Assembly: GCA_040285825.1 (NCBI GenBank)
Contig: JAUPSS010000004.1
Location: forward strand, 1,716,550-1,780,549
Source of the DNA: Eukaryota sp. TZLM1-RC
Lineage: Eukaryota > Metamonada: BaSk clade
Reading direction: 5' to 3'
DNA length: 64,000 nucleotides
Positions 41,942 to 52,346 of the stretch are shown one piece after another. Position 1 is the stretch's first letter; each line of letters begins with the position of its first letter. A program made the position numbers and the translations under genes. The notes under the pieces are model-generated. The model was not told where the DNA came from and did no database searches. It saw only the letters and a program-made list of their open reading frames with translations.

Positions 41942-43195
41942 ATGTTAGCCTTTTTATTACTTCTACTTACTGTTTCTGTTTCTACAAGCTCTGTTGGTAC
42001 TTTTTGGGCCATTAATGATATTCATTATGATCCTTTTTACAACACAGGATCAGATGAGTCAAAAAGCTGCCATACTGGAATAGGTAATGCTGGCCCATAT
42101 GGTTCTATTTCATGTTCTGCACCAAAGCTTCTTGTTGATTCTGCTCTGGATTTCATGGCAAAAAAACACCCTAATCCTGACTTTGTTGCTTTCTTAGGCG
42201 ATGTCATTGCACATGAGATTGGGGGGTATGATCGACACGAAATTAGCAAGCTTTTAAAAGGCATTACCTCTGACATAAAAAGTAGGTTCAATGCACCGCT
42301 TCTTCCAATGATTGGCAATCACGACTTTCTTCCCCTGTTTCAGCTAGGTCCACTTAATCGTTGGATCTATTCCGATAGCTATGACATTTGGTCAGATATC
42401 ATTCCACAAAAGCAAATTTACTTGAAAGGGGGGTATTATTCTATTGATTTTAACAGCAAATTGACCTTTATAGTTTTAAACACTAATCTTTATTATAAGC
42501 TAAACTTGGAGTCTCTACCTTTCAAAGATCCTGAAGGTCAGTTCAAATGGCTAGGTCAGCAGCTGAAACGGTTGGAAACTGAAGATCGTTATGCCATGGT
42601 GTTTATGCACGTTCCTATTGGAGTCATTGAATGTTGGCCGACTCCCCTCGGCAACATGCACAAAGGCTTTAATACTCGCTTAATTGAACTGATACGCACT
42701 GCCACTAGCCATGGTAGAGTTGGCTCAATGTTTGCAGGGCATGAACATTCGAGCACTCTTAGGTTGGTAATGAAGGATGAAAAGCCAGGAACAGTTCAAT
42801 TCATTAGCCCTAGTTTGGTTTATTCCAAGAGTTTTCCTTATGGAGGTAATCATGCAGCTGTCCGTCTTTATCGATATAATAAAACTACTGGAATAGTTCT
42901 GGATTACGATCAGTACTATCTCAATGTCACTGAGGCCAACTCTAATGGAAAAGCTGATTGGAAGCTTGAACACAGTGGTAAGAAGTTTTTTGGTGTGTCT
43001 GATTTTTCTGCAAAGAGTGTTTTTTCCATATACAATTCTCTTTCCCGTGATACAAAGTTGCTAAATTCCTTTATAAGGATGAATTCAGTGGGTCTTGATG
43101 AGAGTCCAATTAAACCCATCACCAAGAAACGTCACCTTTGTGCATTGAGGTGGGCATTGTTGGATGATTACAATAGATGTATTATTGAGTCTTGA
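41942..43195 (+). CDS. Secreted acid sphingomyelinase-like phosphodiesterase
   Basis: A calcineurin-like metallophosphoesterase of the acid-sphingomyelinase (SMPD1/SMPDL3) group, cleaving phosphodiester or nucleotide-type substrates in the lysosome/vacuole or outside the cell. The 417-aa protein starts with a signal peptide (MLAFLLLLLTVSVSTSSVG). The two-metal site is complete: NDIHYD (D-x-H), LGDV, IGNHD, then H in MHVPIG and AGHEHS. SMPDL3-type enzymes lack the saposin domain as here. N-glycosylation sites (NKTT, NVTE). Cysteine pairs early in the protein fit the family. Intact single exon, polyadenylation-like AATAAA after the stop. Confidence 0.9.
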   Translation: MLAFLLLLLTVSVSTSSVGTFWAINDIHYDPFYNTGSDESKSCHTGIGNAGPYGSISCSAPKLLVDSALDFMAKKHPNPDFVAFLGDVIAHEIGGYDRHEISKLLKGITSDIKSRFNAPLLPMIGNHDFLPLFQLGPLNRWIYSDSYDIWSDIIPQKQIYLKGGYYSIDFNSKLTFIVLNTNLYYKLNLESLPFKDPEGQFKWLGQQLKRLETEDRYAMVFMHVPIGVIECWPTPLGNMHKGFNTRLIELIRTATSHGRVGSMFAGHEHSSTLRLVMKDEKPGTVQFISPSLVYSKSFPYGGNHAAVRLYRYNKTTGIVLDYDQYYLNVTEANSNGKADWKLEHSGKKFFGVSDFSAKSVFSIYNSLSRDTKLLNSFIRMNSVGLDESPIKPITKKRHLCALRWALLDDYNRCIIES

Positions 43196-43600
43196 CATTT
43201 ACGTTACAGTTTATTTTCATTTTCACAATTTGTTTATTGTTTTAGCGATTTTAGAGATCAAATAAAGCTTATATTTGGAGTCTGTGGCTGACCTTTTCTT
43301 TTTATGCTCAATCATTGTCAACAAAAAAACAACAATTAGGTTTTGTGTAGGTAACACAGGTCAAACCAATTTTCAAAACCACATCAGTACAGCCATGACT
43401 ATGAATGATCAACTCCAAAGAGAGATGTTCTGTCTCAGAGATATTGGTAGCAATTTGTAGGTGTGTGTCACTATCTCATAAAAGATCTTAAAATCGCCAC
43501 GTAGTATTTGACACGTCACTACTACTTCATCATGACTCACCCTCCTCTCTTCCTCGCAGAAACCCTATAGATCCTGTTTATTTTCACTGTTTGATCAATA
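43196..43600. promoter_or_regulatory. Intergenic and HSP70 promoter region
   Basis: AATAAA at about 43260 ends the upstream gene. The region just before HSP70 contains pyrimidine-rich CACCCTCCTCTCTTCCTCG. I do not see a clear tripartite heat-shock element. Confidence 0.4.
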
Positions 43601-45577
43601 ATGCCTTACGCTGTTGGTATTGATTTAGGTACTACTTTCTCATGTGTTGGTGTTTTCCTCAACAACAATGTTGAAATCATCGCCAATGATCAAGGTAATC
43701 GCACCACCCCATCTGTTGTAGCATTCACTGATTCTGAACGTCTTGTTGGTGATGCTGCCAAGAATCAATCTGCTCGCAACCCCGCTAACACTGTCTTCGA
43801 TGCTAAGCGTCTTATCGGCCGTAAGTTTTCTGAACCTGTGGTCCAAGCTGACGCCAAGCATTACAGTTTCAAGGTTGTCTCTGGAGCCGGTGATAAGCCT
43901 AACATTGAAGTTACCTGGAAGGGGGAGACAAAGACTTTCCAAGCTGAAGAAATCTCTGCCATGGTCTTGACCAAGATGAAGACTATTGCTGAAGACTATC
44001 TTTCTGAACCAGTCACCAAGGCTGTCATTACTGTTCCCGCTTATTTCAACGACTCCCAACGTCAAGCTACCAAGGATGCTGGTCAAATTGCCGGACTCGA
44101 AGTTCTCAGAATCATCAACGAACCCACCGCTGCTGCTATTGCCTATGGTCTGAACAACAAGTCTGATGAGGAACAAAACATTCTTGTTTTTGATCTTGGT
44201 GGTGGTACATTTGATGTTTCACTCTTGACCATTGAAGATGGTGTATTTGAAGTCAAGGCCACTGCAGGTGACACTCATCTTGGCGGTGAGGATTTTGATG
44301 ATCGTCTTGTCCGATGGTGCTGTGATGAATTTAAGAAGAAGCACCGTGAAGACTTGACTCAATCTGCTCGTTCCATGAGACGTCTCCGTACCGCCTGTGA
44401 ACGTGCCAAGAGAACTTTGTCTTCTTCTGCTCAAACCACCATCGAAATTGACTCTCTCTATGAAGGTATTGACTTCTTTACTACCATCACCCGTGCTCGC
44501 TTTGAGGAACTTTGTATGGATCTCTTCCGTGGCTGTCTTGATCCCGTTGAACGTGTTCTCCGTGACTCCAAGATTGACAAGCATCAAGTCCATGAAGTTG
44601 TTCTTGTTGGTGGATCAACCCGTATTCCCAAGATTCAAGAATTAATCAAGAATTTCTTTAACGGAAAAGAACCCTGTAAAACTATAAATCCTGATGAAGC
44701 TGTTGCTTATGGTGCCACTGTTCAGGCTAGTATTCTCACTGGTAACACTTCAGAAAAGACTAAGGATCTCCTCTTGATTGATGTTACCCCTCTTTCTATG
44801 GGTGTTGAAACTGCTGGTGGTCAAATGACTGTCCTTATCCCCAGAAACACCACCATTCCTTGCAAGAAGTCTGAAATGTTTTCTACTTATTCAGACAACC
44901 AAGAATCTGTCCTCATTCAGGTATTTGAAGGAGAACGTGCTCGTACTCGTGACAACAATCAACTTGGTACCTTTGATCTCAAGGGTATTCCTCCAGCTCC
45001 TCGTGGTGTTCCCAAAATTGAAGTCACTTTTGAACTCAACGCCAATGGTATTCTTGAAGTTACTGCTGAAGAAAAGGGAACCGGAAAGAAGAACCAAATC
45101 ACCATTACCAATGACAAGGGTCGTCTATCCAAGGAAGATATTGAAAGAATGGTTCGTGAAGCCGAACAATTCAAGGAAGAAGACGACAAGGTCAGAGCTA
45201 CCATTGGTGCCAAGAATGAATTGGAAAATCTTGCATTCTCAATGCGTTCCAGTCTCAATGATGACCAAATGAAGGACAAGTTTTCAGAGGAAGACAAAAA
45301 AACTGTCGAAGGTAAGGTTGAAGAAGCTCTCAAATGGCTTGAATCTAATGCTGAAGCTACTAAGGAAGAATTTGAAGCCAAGAAGAAGGAACTTGAAGAA
45401 TCTTGCCAACCAATCATGATGAAGGCATATGCTCAAGCCCAAGGTCAAGGCGGTGTCCCAGGAGGTGTTCCTGGCCAAGGTGGAATGCCAGATTTTGGTG
45501 GAATGGGTGTTCCTCCCCAAGCTCAAGGTCAAGGGGCTCAACCAACTCCCAATGTCACTGTTGAAGATATTGATTAG
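43601..45577 (+). CDS. HSP70: Cytosolic HSP70 chaperone with unusual C-terminus
   Basis: ATP-driven protein-folding chaperone. 658 aa, intact and intronless. N-terminal ATPase domain starts [15 protein letters not shown] with [12 protein letters not shown] and [15 protein letters not shown]; the linker [19 protein letters not shown] leads into the substrate domain. A G/P/Q-rich tail ([18 protein letters not shown]) is typical of the cytosolic form. No signal or organelle targeting sequence and no ER retention signal. The final residues are NVTVEDID, not EEVD, so the standard TPR-co-chaperone docking motif is changed. GC-richer codon use in the body indicates high expression. A LINE insertion begins about 105 bp after the stop. 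Confidence 0.97.
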   Translation: MPYAVGIDLGTTFSCVGVFLNNNVEIIANDQGNRTTPSVVAFTDSERLVGDAAKNQSARNPANTVFDAKRLIGRKFSEPVVQADAKHYSFKVVSGAGDKPNIEVTWKGETKTFQAEEISAMVLTKMKTIAEDYLSEPVTKAVITVPAYFNDSQRQATKDAGQIAGLEVLRIINEPTAAAIAYGLNNKSDEEQNILVFDLGGGTFDVSLLTIEDGVFEVKATAGDTHLGGEDFDDRLVRWCCDEFKKKHREDLTQSARSMRRLRTACERAKRTLSSSAQTTIEIDSLYEGIDFFTTITRARFEELCMDLFRGCLDPVERVLRDSKIDKHQVHEVVLVGGSTRIPKIQELIKNFFNGKEPCKTINPDEAVAYGATVQASILTGNTSEKTKDLLLIDVTPLSMGVETAGGQMTVLIPRNTTIPCKKSEMFSTYSDNQESVLIQVFEGERARTRDNNQLGTFDLKGIPPAPRGVPKIEVTFELNANGILEVTAEEKGTGKKNQITITNDKGRLSKEDIERMVREAEQFKEEDDKVRATIGAKNELENLAFSMRSSLNDDQMKDKFSEEDKKTVEGKVEEALKWLESNAEATKEEFEAKKKELEESCQPIMMKAYAQAQGQGGVPGGVPGQGGMPDFGGMGVPPQAQGQGAQPTPNVTVEDID

Positions 45578-45682
45578 ATTTTCAGGGAAAATTTTTTGTA
45601 TAGTTTTGTATTTTTGTCTCATAAATTCACTTTTTGAAATTTATTTATATATTAAATTTTTCAGAATGACAATTATATCGGT

Positions 45683-46312
45683 TGCATTTAACATTTTATT
45701 ACTTTTAGAACCACGGCTCACGATGCTGTAAGAGACAAATTATATTGTTTGTGTAAGTCTCATAGAATTGAATCCTTTTTGGAACCTCTGTTGCCAAATC
45801 TGTTTGATGCAGAAGATGATTTTCATAAGAATAATAGAGGTGATGTCTCATTACCTGCATTAGATGGAACCTTCTTTTTATTGGATGTAATGTCTGTTGA
45901 TTTGTGTAATGCCTCAAATAAAAGGCTTGCTAATTCTGAAATTCATAATCCTCTTTCAAATGCTGAAAATTTCAAAATCAAAAAATACAATGAACCTTTG
46001 TCCAAATTGTCCAGCCAACAGCATGCAAAATACAATTTGTATTCATTTGTATTTTCTCTTTTTGGTTCACTTGCTCCAACGGCTATACGTTTTTTGGCAG
46101 ATTGTGAAATGATTGTAAAGAGAAGAACTAACGGAAATTTCAACAGATTGTTTTGGCAAAATAGAATTGTGTTTTCTATTTTTAAGGGGATGTTGAAGAT
46201 GGTTTCTGATGCTTTGCTTTCTCTTGGATTTCACTATGAGAGAGTTGCATCTAGTGTTTTTGTTTTGGGAGAGATGGATGATTTAGATGTTGATTTATGG
46301 GTTTTTGATAAA
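45683..46312 (+). pseudogene. LINE subfamily A, 5'-truncated copy downstream of HSP70
   Basis: Matches 18970-19590 at base level (about 90%): CATTTTATTACTTTTAGAA at the left junction, then MCKSHRIESFLEPLLPNLFD, GDVSLPALDGTFFLLDVMS, and a tail VASSVFVLGEMDDLDVDL. The stop of the intact copy (TAG) is TGG here, so the frame runs a little further. Only the last 200 residues are present. It may have brought new 3' sequence to the HSP70 locus. Confidence 0.82.
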
Positions 46313-46492
46313 AAAATATTAAAAAAAATATCGGTTGCAGTTGTTAAAACTTTTCTTTTATTTTGCAACGCAAACGAAACAACTAAACAAAAAACCTAAT
46401 GTTATTTATTAAACATACACACTTAATCTAAGGTATATAAATATTGAACATGCACACTTAATTGAATTAATTCATAACTAATGGGACGACTA

Positions 46493-46985
46493 TCATTGAA
46501 CCAAGATTTCCTCTACAAAATTTTGATCTGCTTGCTGTCTAGCTAAAGCTTCTCTTATTCGATTGAAAAACCGATGTAATCTATTAATAATGGTAAATGG
46601 AATCCGAGAGCGCCATAAATAAATATCAAATCTGTTCATTGTTTTTTCTTGGCCCATTTTTTGGAAGTCATTCAAAAAAATTTCTGCTTCTACTGATAGT
46701 CTTCCGTTTATCGAAAATGGGAAAGCAATAAAAACTGGTTGTGTATTTCTACCAGCATTAGCTTCTTCGATATCTTTGTCATATTTTTTATGTTTTTCTT
46801 TTGCTTTAAATTCAAGAGCACTTACAGGATTAAGTTTTCTTCTTTGAACCAAAATGTCATTTGCAACATTACATCAGACAAAGTCAACAACAGCTTCAGA
46901 GTTCTCAATCCAATCACAGTATATATCTCCTCTATCAACAAAAACCTAGAACTCAATATCCTCAATTCATCTGATCCATGGTGAA
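46493..46985 (-). pseudogene. LINE subfamily B, 3' copy
   Basis: Reads KEKHKKYDKDIEEANAGRNT, FIAFPFSINGRLSVEAEIFL and ends QADQNFVEEILVQ; about 93% like 28429-28860. Upstream part (46853-46985) is degenerate. Nested between a LINE-A and a LINE-C copy. Confidence 0.75.
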
Positions 46986-47007
46986 TCAAATTTTTAGTTA
47001 AATCATC

Positions 47008-48042
47008 TTCGATTTGATTTACATCATTTGCCTAGTAATTTCTGGATTCAGTGTTTTCCTCAAAATATTCAAGAAATTCCCACCCGGTCACTTCCAAATT
47101 TACGTTTTTGCTTGAAAAAGCTTCAGCACCATCTGGTTAAATTATATGAAGGCTTGGATTATGAAGTAAGACTTGGCTTGGCCAAAACTAAAAATCCCGC
47201 TTTCGGTAATTTTTTAAAGGATATTCGTGATAGTTCAGCTGCTGCTTTAGTAACTCAAGTTCCCTCTGTTTATGGACTTTTGTTAAAAAACAATGAATGG
47301 CTTCTAAACATGCGTTTTCGTTGTTTTCTGTGGCCAAACAATTTGCCCAATCATTTAACTTGTAAATGTGGTAAACCTCTTTTGTTTACTTATCTTGTGA
47401 ACTGTAAACAATTCATTACATTTAGAAGCAAAGTGCATAATAATGTCAGGGACCAAATTTATGTAATGTGCAAATCATATCGAGTAGATTCCTTTTTAGA
47501 GCCGTTGTTATCAAAATTAATTCTTGATGACCCCAATTTTGATAGTACGCGTTACAACAGAGTTTCTATGGGTGTGACAAGAAGTGATCTGGTTGTTCCC
47601 GGTTTAAATGGTAGTTTTACTATTTTAGACGCCATTTCTGTTGACCCTTGTAATTCCTCTAACGAACATCTCATTAACTCGGATGTAAATAATCCTCTTT
47701 TTGCAGGCAAAAATATAAAATTGCTAAATATGCGAAACCCATTTCCTCAGTTAATGAAAATTCTCATGCCCAATATAATCTATGTGCCTTTGTTTTTTCT
47801 TTGTTTGGATCGCTAGGTAAGGCTGCTATGGCTTTTCTTGATGATTTTGTTGTAGTTGTATAGGAAAGAACTGGAAGAATTTTCAATCGCGTTTACTGGC
47901 AAAACAGGATTGTATTTTCTATTTTTAAAGGAATGGTAAAACTAATTTCTGAGTCACTTTCTTCTTTTGGGAAATTTTCTGAATCTTTAGCAATTAATTG
48001 TTTTGATGTAGGGGATGCAGGTTTTGAGGATGTGGAGTTTTA
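47008..48042 (+). pseudogene. LINE subfamily C, C-terminal half
   Basis: A long frame from 47028: QCFPQNIQEIPTRSLPNLRF, EVRLGLAKTKNPAFGNFLKD, FRCFLWPNNLPNHLTC, CKCGKPLLFTYLVNCKQFIT (CCHC) and VHNNVRDQIYVMCKSYRVDS, GDLVVPGL-like text, ending in a frame break near 47760 and a stop at about 47862. The remaining tail is readable to DAGFEDVEF at 48042. RT domain missing. Counterpart of 29655-31310. Confidence 0.8.
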
Positions 48043-48059
48043 ATTGTGTATTTGATGTT

Positions 48060-48760
48060 TTCATATTCGTTGTTGAATAAAATAAAGATTCAATATCCTC
48101 AATACATGCATCAACGCTTTTCATGCTCTATTCCTAATTGTAACAGTGTTTTGGTTATCACTAGCGGAATTGCTTTAAGTAAACTAAAAACAATTCTATT
48201 GTGCCAGAAATTAAAGTTCAACTCTTGTCCTGCTCGTTCTTGTATTAAACATCTGAAACCTTCGAGAAATTTAATACCAGATATTCCAATGTTACCAAAA
48301 AGAGAGACATCAAATGGTACCAGCTGCTACTTTACATGCTCAACACGCCTAAGCTAAGATAAAGACTCTTTATACTTTTTGATTTTGCTCATTTCAACAA
48401 AGCAAAGTGTAGTTTCATCTTTTTTAGCAAAATCAATTGCTGATTCTTTACAAACATCAACAGTGACAACATCAACAACTTTGATTACACCATCAGACCC
48501 AGGGGTAATTAAATCAGCACGGCGCCTCCCAAAAGTATTATCATCTTCATTTTCAGGTGATAAATTAGGCACCAGTGGTTCAACAAAAGCTTCAATATGG
48601 TGGCTTTTCCACATGGCATACAGTTGGTCCTGAACAGCATCATGAACAACTGAGTGATATGTAATATTAAAATTGCAATTAAATAAATGATTCATATCAA
48701 TAAGCTGGCCCAAACGAAAAATCAAATCATTTGGCACACTGCATGGCGACCTCATTATTA
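48060..48760 (-). pseudogene. LINE subfamily E copy
   Basis: Minus strand: LGQLIDMNHLFNCNFNITYH, SVVHDAVQDQLYAMWKSHHI, GRRRADLITPGSDGVIKVVD, then (48060-48350, frame changed) a tail related to other LINE C-termini. Only the end of the element is present. A second, more damaged copy is at 58870-59290. Confidence 0.75.
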
Positions 48761-49144
48761 TTGCAGTTATTGAAGAGATTTGACGTTTTTCAGAAATGTT
48801 CAGGAATTCAATGAATTAGCACTGTTTTTCAATAAAATCAGAAAAGTTATAGCAATGCAACAAATATATGAAGATGTGACGGCATGAAAGCATTAGTAGG
48901 TAAAGATAGTACAACGAAAATCACATCGTTCATTGTTTCCTAACATCTTCAGCATGCATATTTTATGTCATCAACGTTAGTTGTGGTCATTTCATCAAAG
49001 AAGTCTGACAAAAGACAACTAAACTACGGTCACATATTCACAACAATCAATGAGCATTCAAGAATACTCTACAATGGCAAATGACAGATTATGACAAAGC
49101 AGCGAATGACATCATGTATTATAGTGCTCACATGAAAAAGCAGT

Positions 49145-49226
49145 GCGGTCGTCGTCTAGTGGTTATGACGTTGCTTTGCTAAGGCAATGGGCTTTGCCCG
49201 CGTGAGTTCGAATCTCACCGATCGCG
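49145..49226 (+). tRNA. tRNA-Ser (anticodon GCT)
   Basis: 82-nt class II tRNA. Acceptor GCGGTCG pairs with CGATCGC (one G-U); anticodon stem TTGCT/GGCAA with loop TTGCTAA gives anticodon GCT (serine AGC/AGT codons); long variable arm GGGC-TTT-GCCC as in serine tRNAs; T arm GTGAG-TTCGAAT-CTCAC. A TTTT follows shortly downstream. No intron. Confidence 0.93.
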
Positions 49227-49447
49227 TATTTTCGTCGTTTCGTTATATTCCATTTAGGTAGAAAAGTCTACGTAAGAGTATCAAAGCTTCGGTTATATCC
49301 TTTGAACATTGTTTAATTCCATTAACAAAATTATTTGAGTTTTATTGGGCCAGATTAATTACCCTGAAGAATTGAGATGTTCGGGATCAATCAAAGACAT
49401 ACAATCTTTCTACGTGGTCTTTTACAATTGACAAAATGTTGGAAAAA

Positions 49448-49529
49448 CGCGATCGGTGAGATTCGAACTCACGCGGGCAAAGCCCATTGCCTTAGCAAAG
49501 CAACGTCATAACCACTAGACGACGACCGC
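49448..49529 (-). tRNA. tRNA-Ser (anticodon GCT), second copy
   Basis: Exactly the same 82 nt as 49145-49226 on the other strand; all arms intact. Followed on the minus strand by TTTTT, a pol III terminator. Confidence 0.93.
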
Positions 49530-49819
49530 ACTGTATATTGAAGTGAGTGAGCACTATAATACATGATGTCATTCGCTGCTTTGTCATAATCTGTCATTTG
49601 GCATTGTAGAGTATTCTTGAATGCTCATTGATTGTTGTGAATATGTGACCGTAGTTTAATTGTCTTTTGTCAAACTTCTTTGATGAAATGACAACAATTA
49701 ACGTTGATGACATAAATTATGCATGCTGAAAATGTTAGAAAACATTGAACGAAGTGATTTTCGTTGTACTATCTTTGCGTACTAATGCTTTCATGCCATC
49801 ACTTCTTCATATATTTGCA

Positions 49820-50211
49820 GTATCCATTAATAATCAATAGCATTATCTAAAGGTAGACAGTCTTCCCAATTGATCAAAGGTTTCAATCAGAGGTGTTCAT
49901 AACCAGTGTCATACAACTGGTTTGACTCTAAATTACAAATTTGATTATATAATTTGATCACCAGATGATTTAGTAAAGTTGGAGTTAAAGAGTCAATGTT
50001 TCAACCCAATCAGGGTAATCAGTGGAGCAATACCTGAAACAAATATTAATAGATTCACAAGTCTGGTGAAAAAAAATAATTTATTGCGACGAACGACCAG
50101 TTTAAAAAATATTTCAAGAAAAAGGATAAAACACAAATTATTGTACAAAAAAGGATTAAATTAGATAACGAAAATAATTCAAAACCACAAAAATAAAGTG
50201 TTGAACAGCAG
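49820..50211. other. Intergenic, no gene seen
   Basis: AT-rich sequence between the tRNA palindrome and the coiled-coil gene. A short plus-strand frame (49979-50164) has no recognised domain. Confidence 0.35.
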
Positions 50212-51435
50212 TCATGATTGAATCATTGGGAGCATTGAACTCGAACGGCCTCCTGTCGCCTTACCCCATTGGATATCATTAAGCAGTTTTCGAATAATTA
50301 CCTCCTTTTCAGTAAATGATAAAGACTTGTAATCAAAGTTACCAAATTCAAACACTTTTTTATCAATAAATTCAACATCTTCCATAACAAAAGGAGAAGA
50401 AGATCTTCTATTTGGTTGGGGTTTCTGAGAGTCTTGAATGGCGAGTAAATGGTCCAAAAGAAACTGTTCAACAGCAGATCTTTGGTCAATCAAGTGCTCT
50501 GCTATTGTTTTAATTTTCACTAATTTCTGTGATTTAAATTTTAATAACCGTTTCAGTGCATCATTTTCTAATGTAAGTTCTTCCAATAAAGCCTGCAATT
50601 TATCAACATCTTGTTTTCTAGAGTCTTCAGCCTTGGCGATTAATTCTGAAACTTGTCGTTCTAGTTGGCTGATCTTGTTATTAAGAGAAGAAATTTTACG
50701 TTCGTCTTCTTGACTTTTTTTGACTTGAGTGTCAATGATTGCAGTTTCTGACCATTGATCACGTTGGATTAAGCTTAGTTTCCTTTCAGCTTCTTCAGCC
50801 CTCTTCTCCAAGTCCTGGGAATGTTCCACATGGAACCGCAAGTCCTCAGCCAGCTGAACATTCTGCTCAACCATGTTTTTGTACAACTTTTTCAGTAACT
50901 GCTCAGCCTTTTGTTGGCAAAGATTCTCTATTTTCGCCAAAGATTCAGAGTGCTTTTGGTCTTTTTTCTTGTTTGCTTTCAAGAATGAATCTTCCAGGTA
51001 CTGAACTTGTTCTTTCAGATTCGATTCATGGTCAATCATTTGTTGACGCAGCTCCACTACGTCTTGATCGTACTTTTCCTTATGTTCCTTGTAATCAGTA
51101 AGGGATTGGAGTTGTTGTCGTAATTGTTCTACATCTTGGTTGAGTCGCTCTCTTTCAGATTCTACCTCATTTCGTTTTAGTTCTACTTCCTTTAGCATAT
51201 GTTGACGTTCATCTTCAACAGCAATCTTTAATTTTCCAATTTCAGTTTTGAGCTGAGCATTTTCTGCTTCACGCTTAGAGAGTTCACGCTGGAGATAGTC
51301 GACTGCTACACCGTGACCACGGTCTTGTTCATAAAAGGAAAGTTCAAGTTTGTAAAAGCGATCTTGTAAGTCAAGATAGTCACGTTGTAAAGCATCGTGA
51401 ACAGTACGAGAGACAGAATCAGAAGACTTGCCCAT
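50212..51435 (-). CDS. Coiled-coil protein, ciliary/basal-body type (BBOF1/DUF4515-like)
   Basis: A 407-aa, almost continuous coiled coil from about residue 10 to 330. The start (QRDYLDLQDRFYKLELSFYE, then VDYLQRELSKREAENAQLK) resembles the DUF4515 group of ciliary proteins such as basal body orientation factor 1 (CCDC176). A C-terminal globular-looking part (about 340-400) contains SFTEKEVIIRKLLNDIQWGK. No catalytic domain. Assignment is by pattern, not by a catalytic motif, so only a likely flagellar structural role can be suggested; this agrees with CFAP251 elsewhere in the window. Single exon. Divergent from a small membrane protein at 51449. Confidence 0.55.
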   Translation of the reverse strand: MGKSSDSVSRTVHDALQRDYLDLQDRFYKLELSFYEQDRGHGVAVDYLQRELSKREAENAQLKTEIGKLKIAVEDERQHMLKEVELKRNEVESERERLNQDVEQLRQQLQSLTDYKEHKEKYDQDVVELRQQMIDHESNLKEQVQYLEDSFLKANKKKDQKHSESLAKIENLCQQKAEQLLKKLYKNMVEQNVQLAEDLRFHVEHSQDLEKRAEEAERKLSLIQRDQWSETAIIDTQVKKSQEDERKISSLNNKISQLERQVSELIAKAEDSRKQDVDKLQALLEELTLENDALKRLLKFKSQKLVKIKTIAEHLIDQRSAVEQFLLDHLLAIQDSQKPQPNRRSSSPFVMEDVEFIDKKVFEFGNFDYKSLSFTEKEVIIRKLLNDIQWGKATGGRSSSMLPMIQS

Positions 51436-51448
51436 GGTAGTAAATAGA

Positions 51449-51757
51449 ATGGTACATTTTCAAAAAATAATCCTTTTATTCTTGAACATCATCAGTCTTT
51501 TTACTTATACAGTTTTGAATACTATCTTTATAGTTGAAACTGCATTTTATTCAACTTCTTTGGCCAAGAAACATTTGAATCCTTATTATTCAAGTGAATT
51601 CAAGGAACTTTCGAGTGTAGATAGGTTTTTTTCAGGATGTGTAAAAAGAAATTTCCAAAATTTAAACGATGAATTGGAGGAGAGAAAACGTGGCCAGATA
51701 ATGCATAGTCTTTTTAGTTTTACTTTTAACTTTATTAAATTAATATATTATATATAA
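51449..51757 (+). CDS. Hypothetical small membrane protein
   Basis: 102 aa from the ATG at 51449. A long hydrophobic N-terminus (FQKIILLFLNIISLFTYTVL) would be a signal anchor, followed by a hydrophilic middle and another hydrophobic end (FSFTFNFIKLIYYI). Only 13 bp from the start codon of the divergent coiled-coil gene, so a shared promoter is implied. No family recognised. Confidence 0.45.
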   Translation: MVHFQKIILLFLNIISLFTYTVLNTIFIVETAFYSTSLAKKHLNPYYSSEFKELSSVDRFFSGCVKRNFQNLNDELEERKRGQIMHSLFSFTFNFIKLIYYI

Positions 51758-52346
51758 AACAATAATTTGTCATTGATGATGAGATTATTATAGGATAAAG
51801 AAAGAAGTTCTTTTTGTTGTAGTTGTTGATATCAGGTTTGAATGACACCAAAACAAAGAATTGCTTTAAAGTTTACAAAAACCTTTAAAGTTTACCAAAA
51901 CCTTCAAACAATCCACCAATGTTAATCAAAACTTGCGATCCCAAAATATTTAACAATCTTGGAGATTTTGAATTAATAATTAATGTATCATCCAAAGAAA
52001 TTTTTGACGAATTTACAAAAATAAAGGAGTTACTGTGTTGAATGATATGTTAAAGTCTTTGCCAACTTCAGTTGATATTTCTGATAAAACTGATTAAATT
52101 CACATCTAATGTGGAACAGACACACGTAGTCGGAAGGTGCAGTGTGAGCCATAGGTTCTTGGTGCGGGCCACAACAGAAGTGAACAAAGGGAGCAGTAAT
52201 ACCAACTTGCTCATAAATTCCCTGAATGAAGGTACTGAATTGGGCTTTTCACGGCTGCTAGACTTCAACTACCTTGATGGGCAAGTAGGTTGGTGGGAAA
52301 TTCCCATAAATACACGATCTATTTTTGTGCGGAATAATTACAAAAA
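51758..52346. other. Intergenic, 3' flank of Fanzor-like copy C
   Basis: No gene. On the minus strand the sequence right after the copy C stop (52346 down to about 52060) is where the guide-RNA region and right end of a Fanzor element would be expected; no clear terminal repeat was found. Confidence 0.35.

Larger units (their letters stand above)
48856..49819. repeat. Large inverted repeat with a tRNA-Ser gene in each arm
   Basis: Left arm 48856-49226 and right arm 49448-49819 are reverse complements at about 90% identity, with identical tRNA sequence at the inner ends and a 221-bp unique spacer. The outer part is non-coding in both arms. Small indels (for example next to the tRNA 5' end) show that the arms have begun to diverge. 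Such a palindrome could come from an inverted duplication or a foldback element. Confidence 0.88.

Noticed and set aside
43640-44176. Long open frame antisense to HSP70
   Set aside because: Mirror frame caused by HSP70 codon bias; no homology and no start context. The same holds for antisense frames at 44219-44593, 44959-45417 and 34072-34464.
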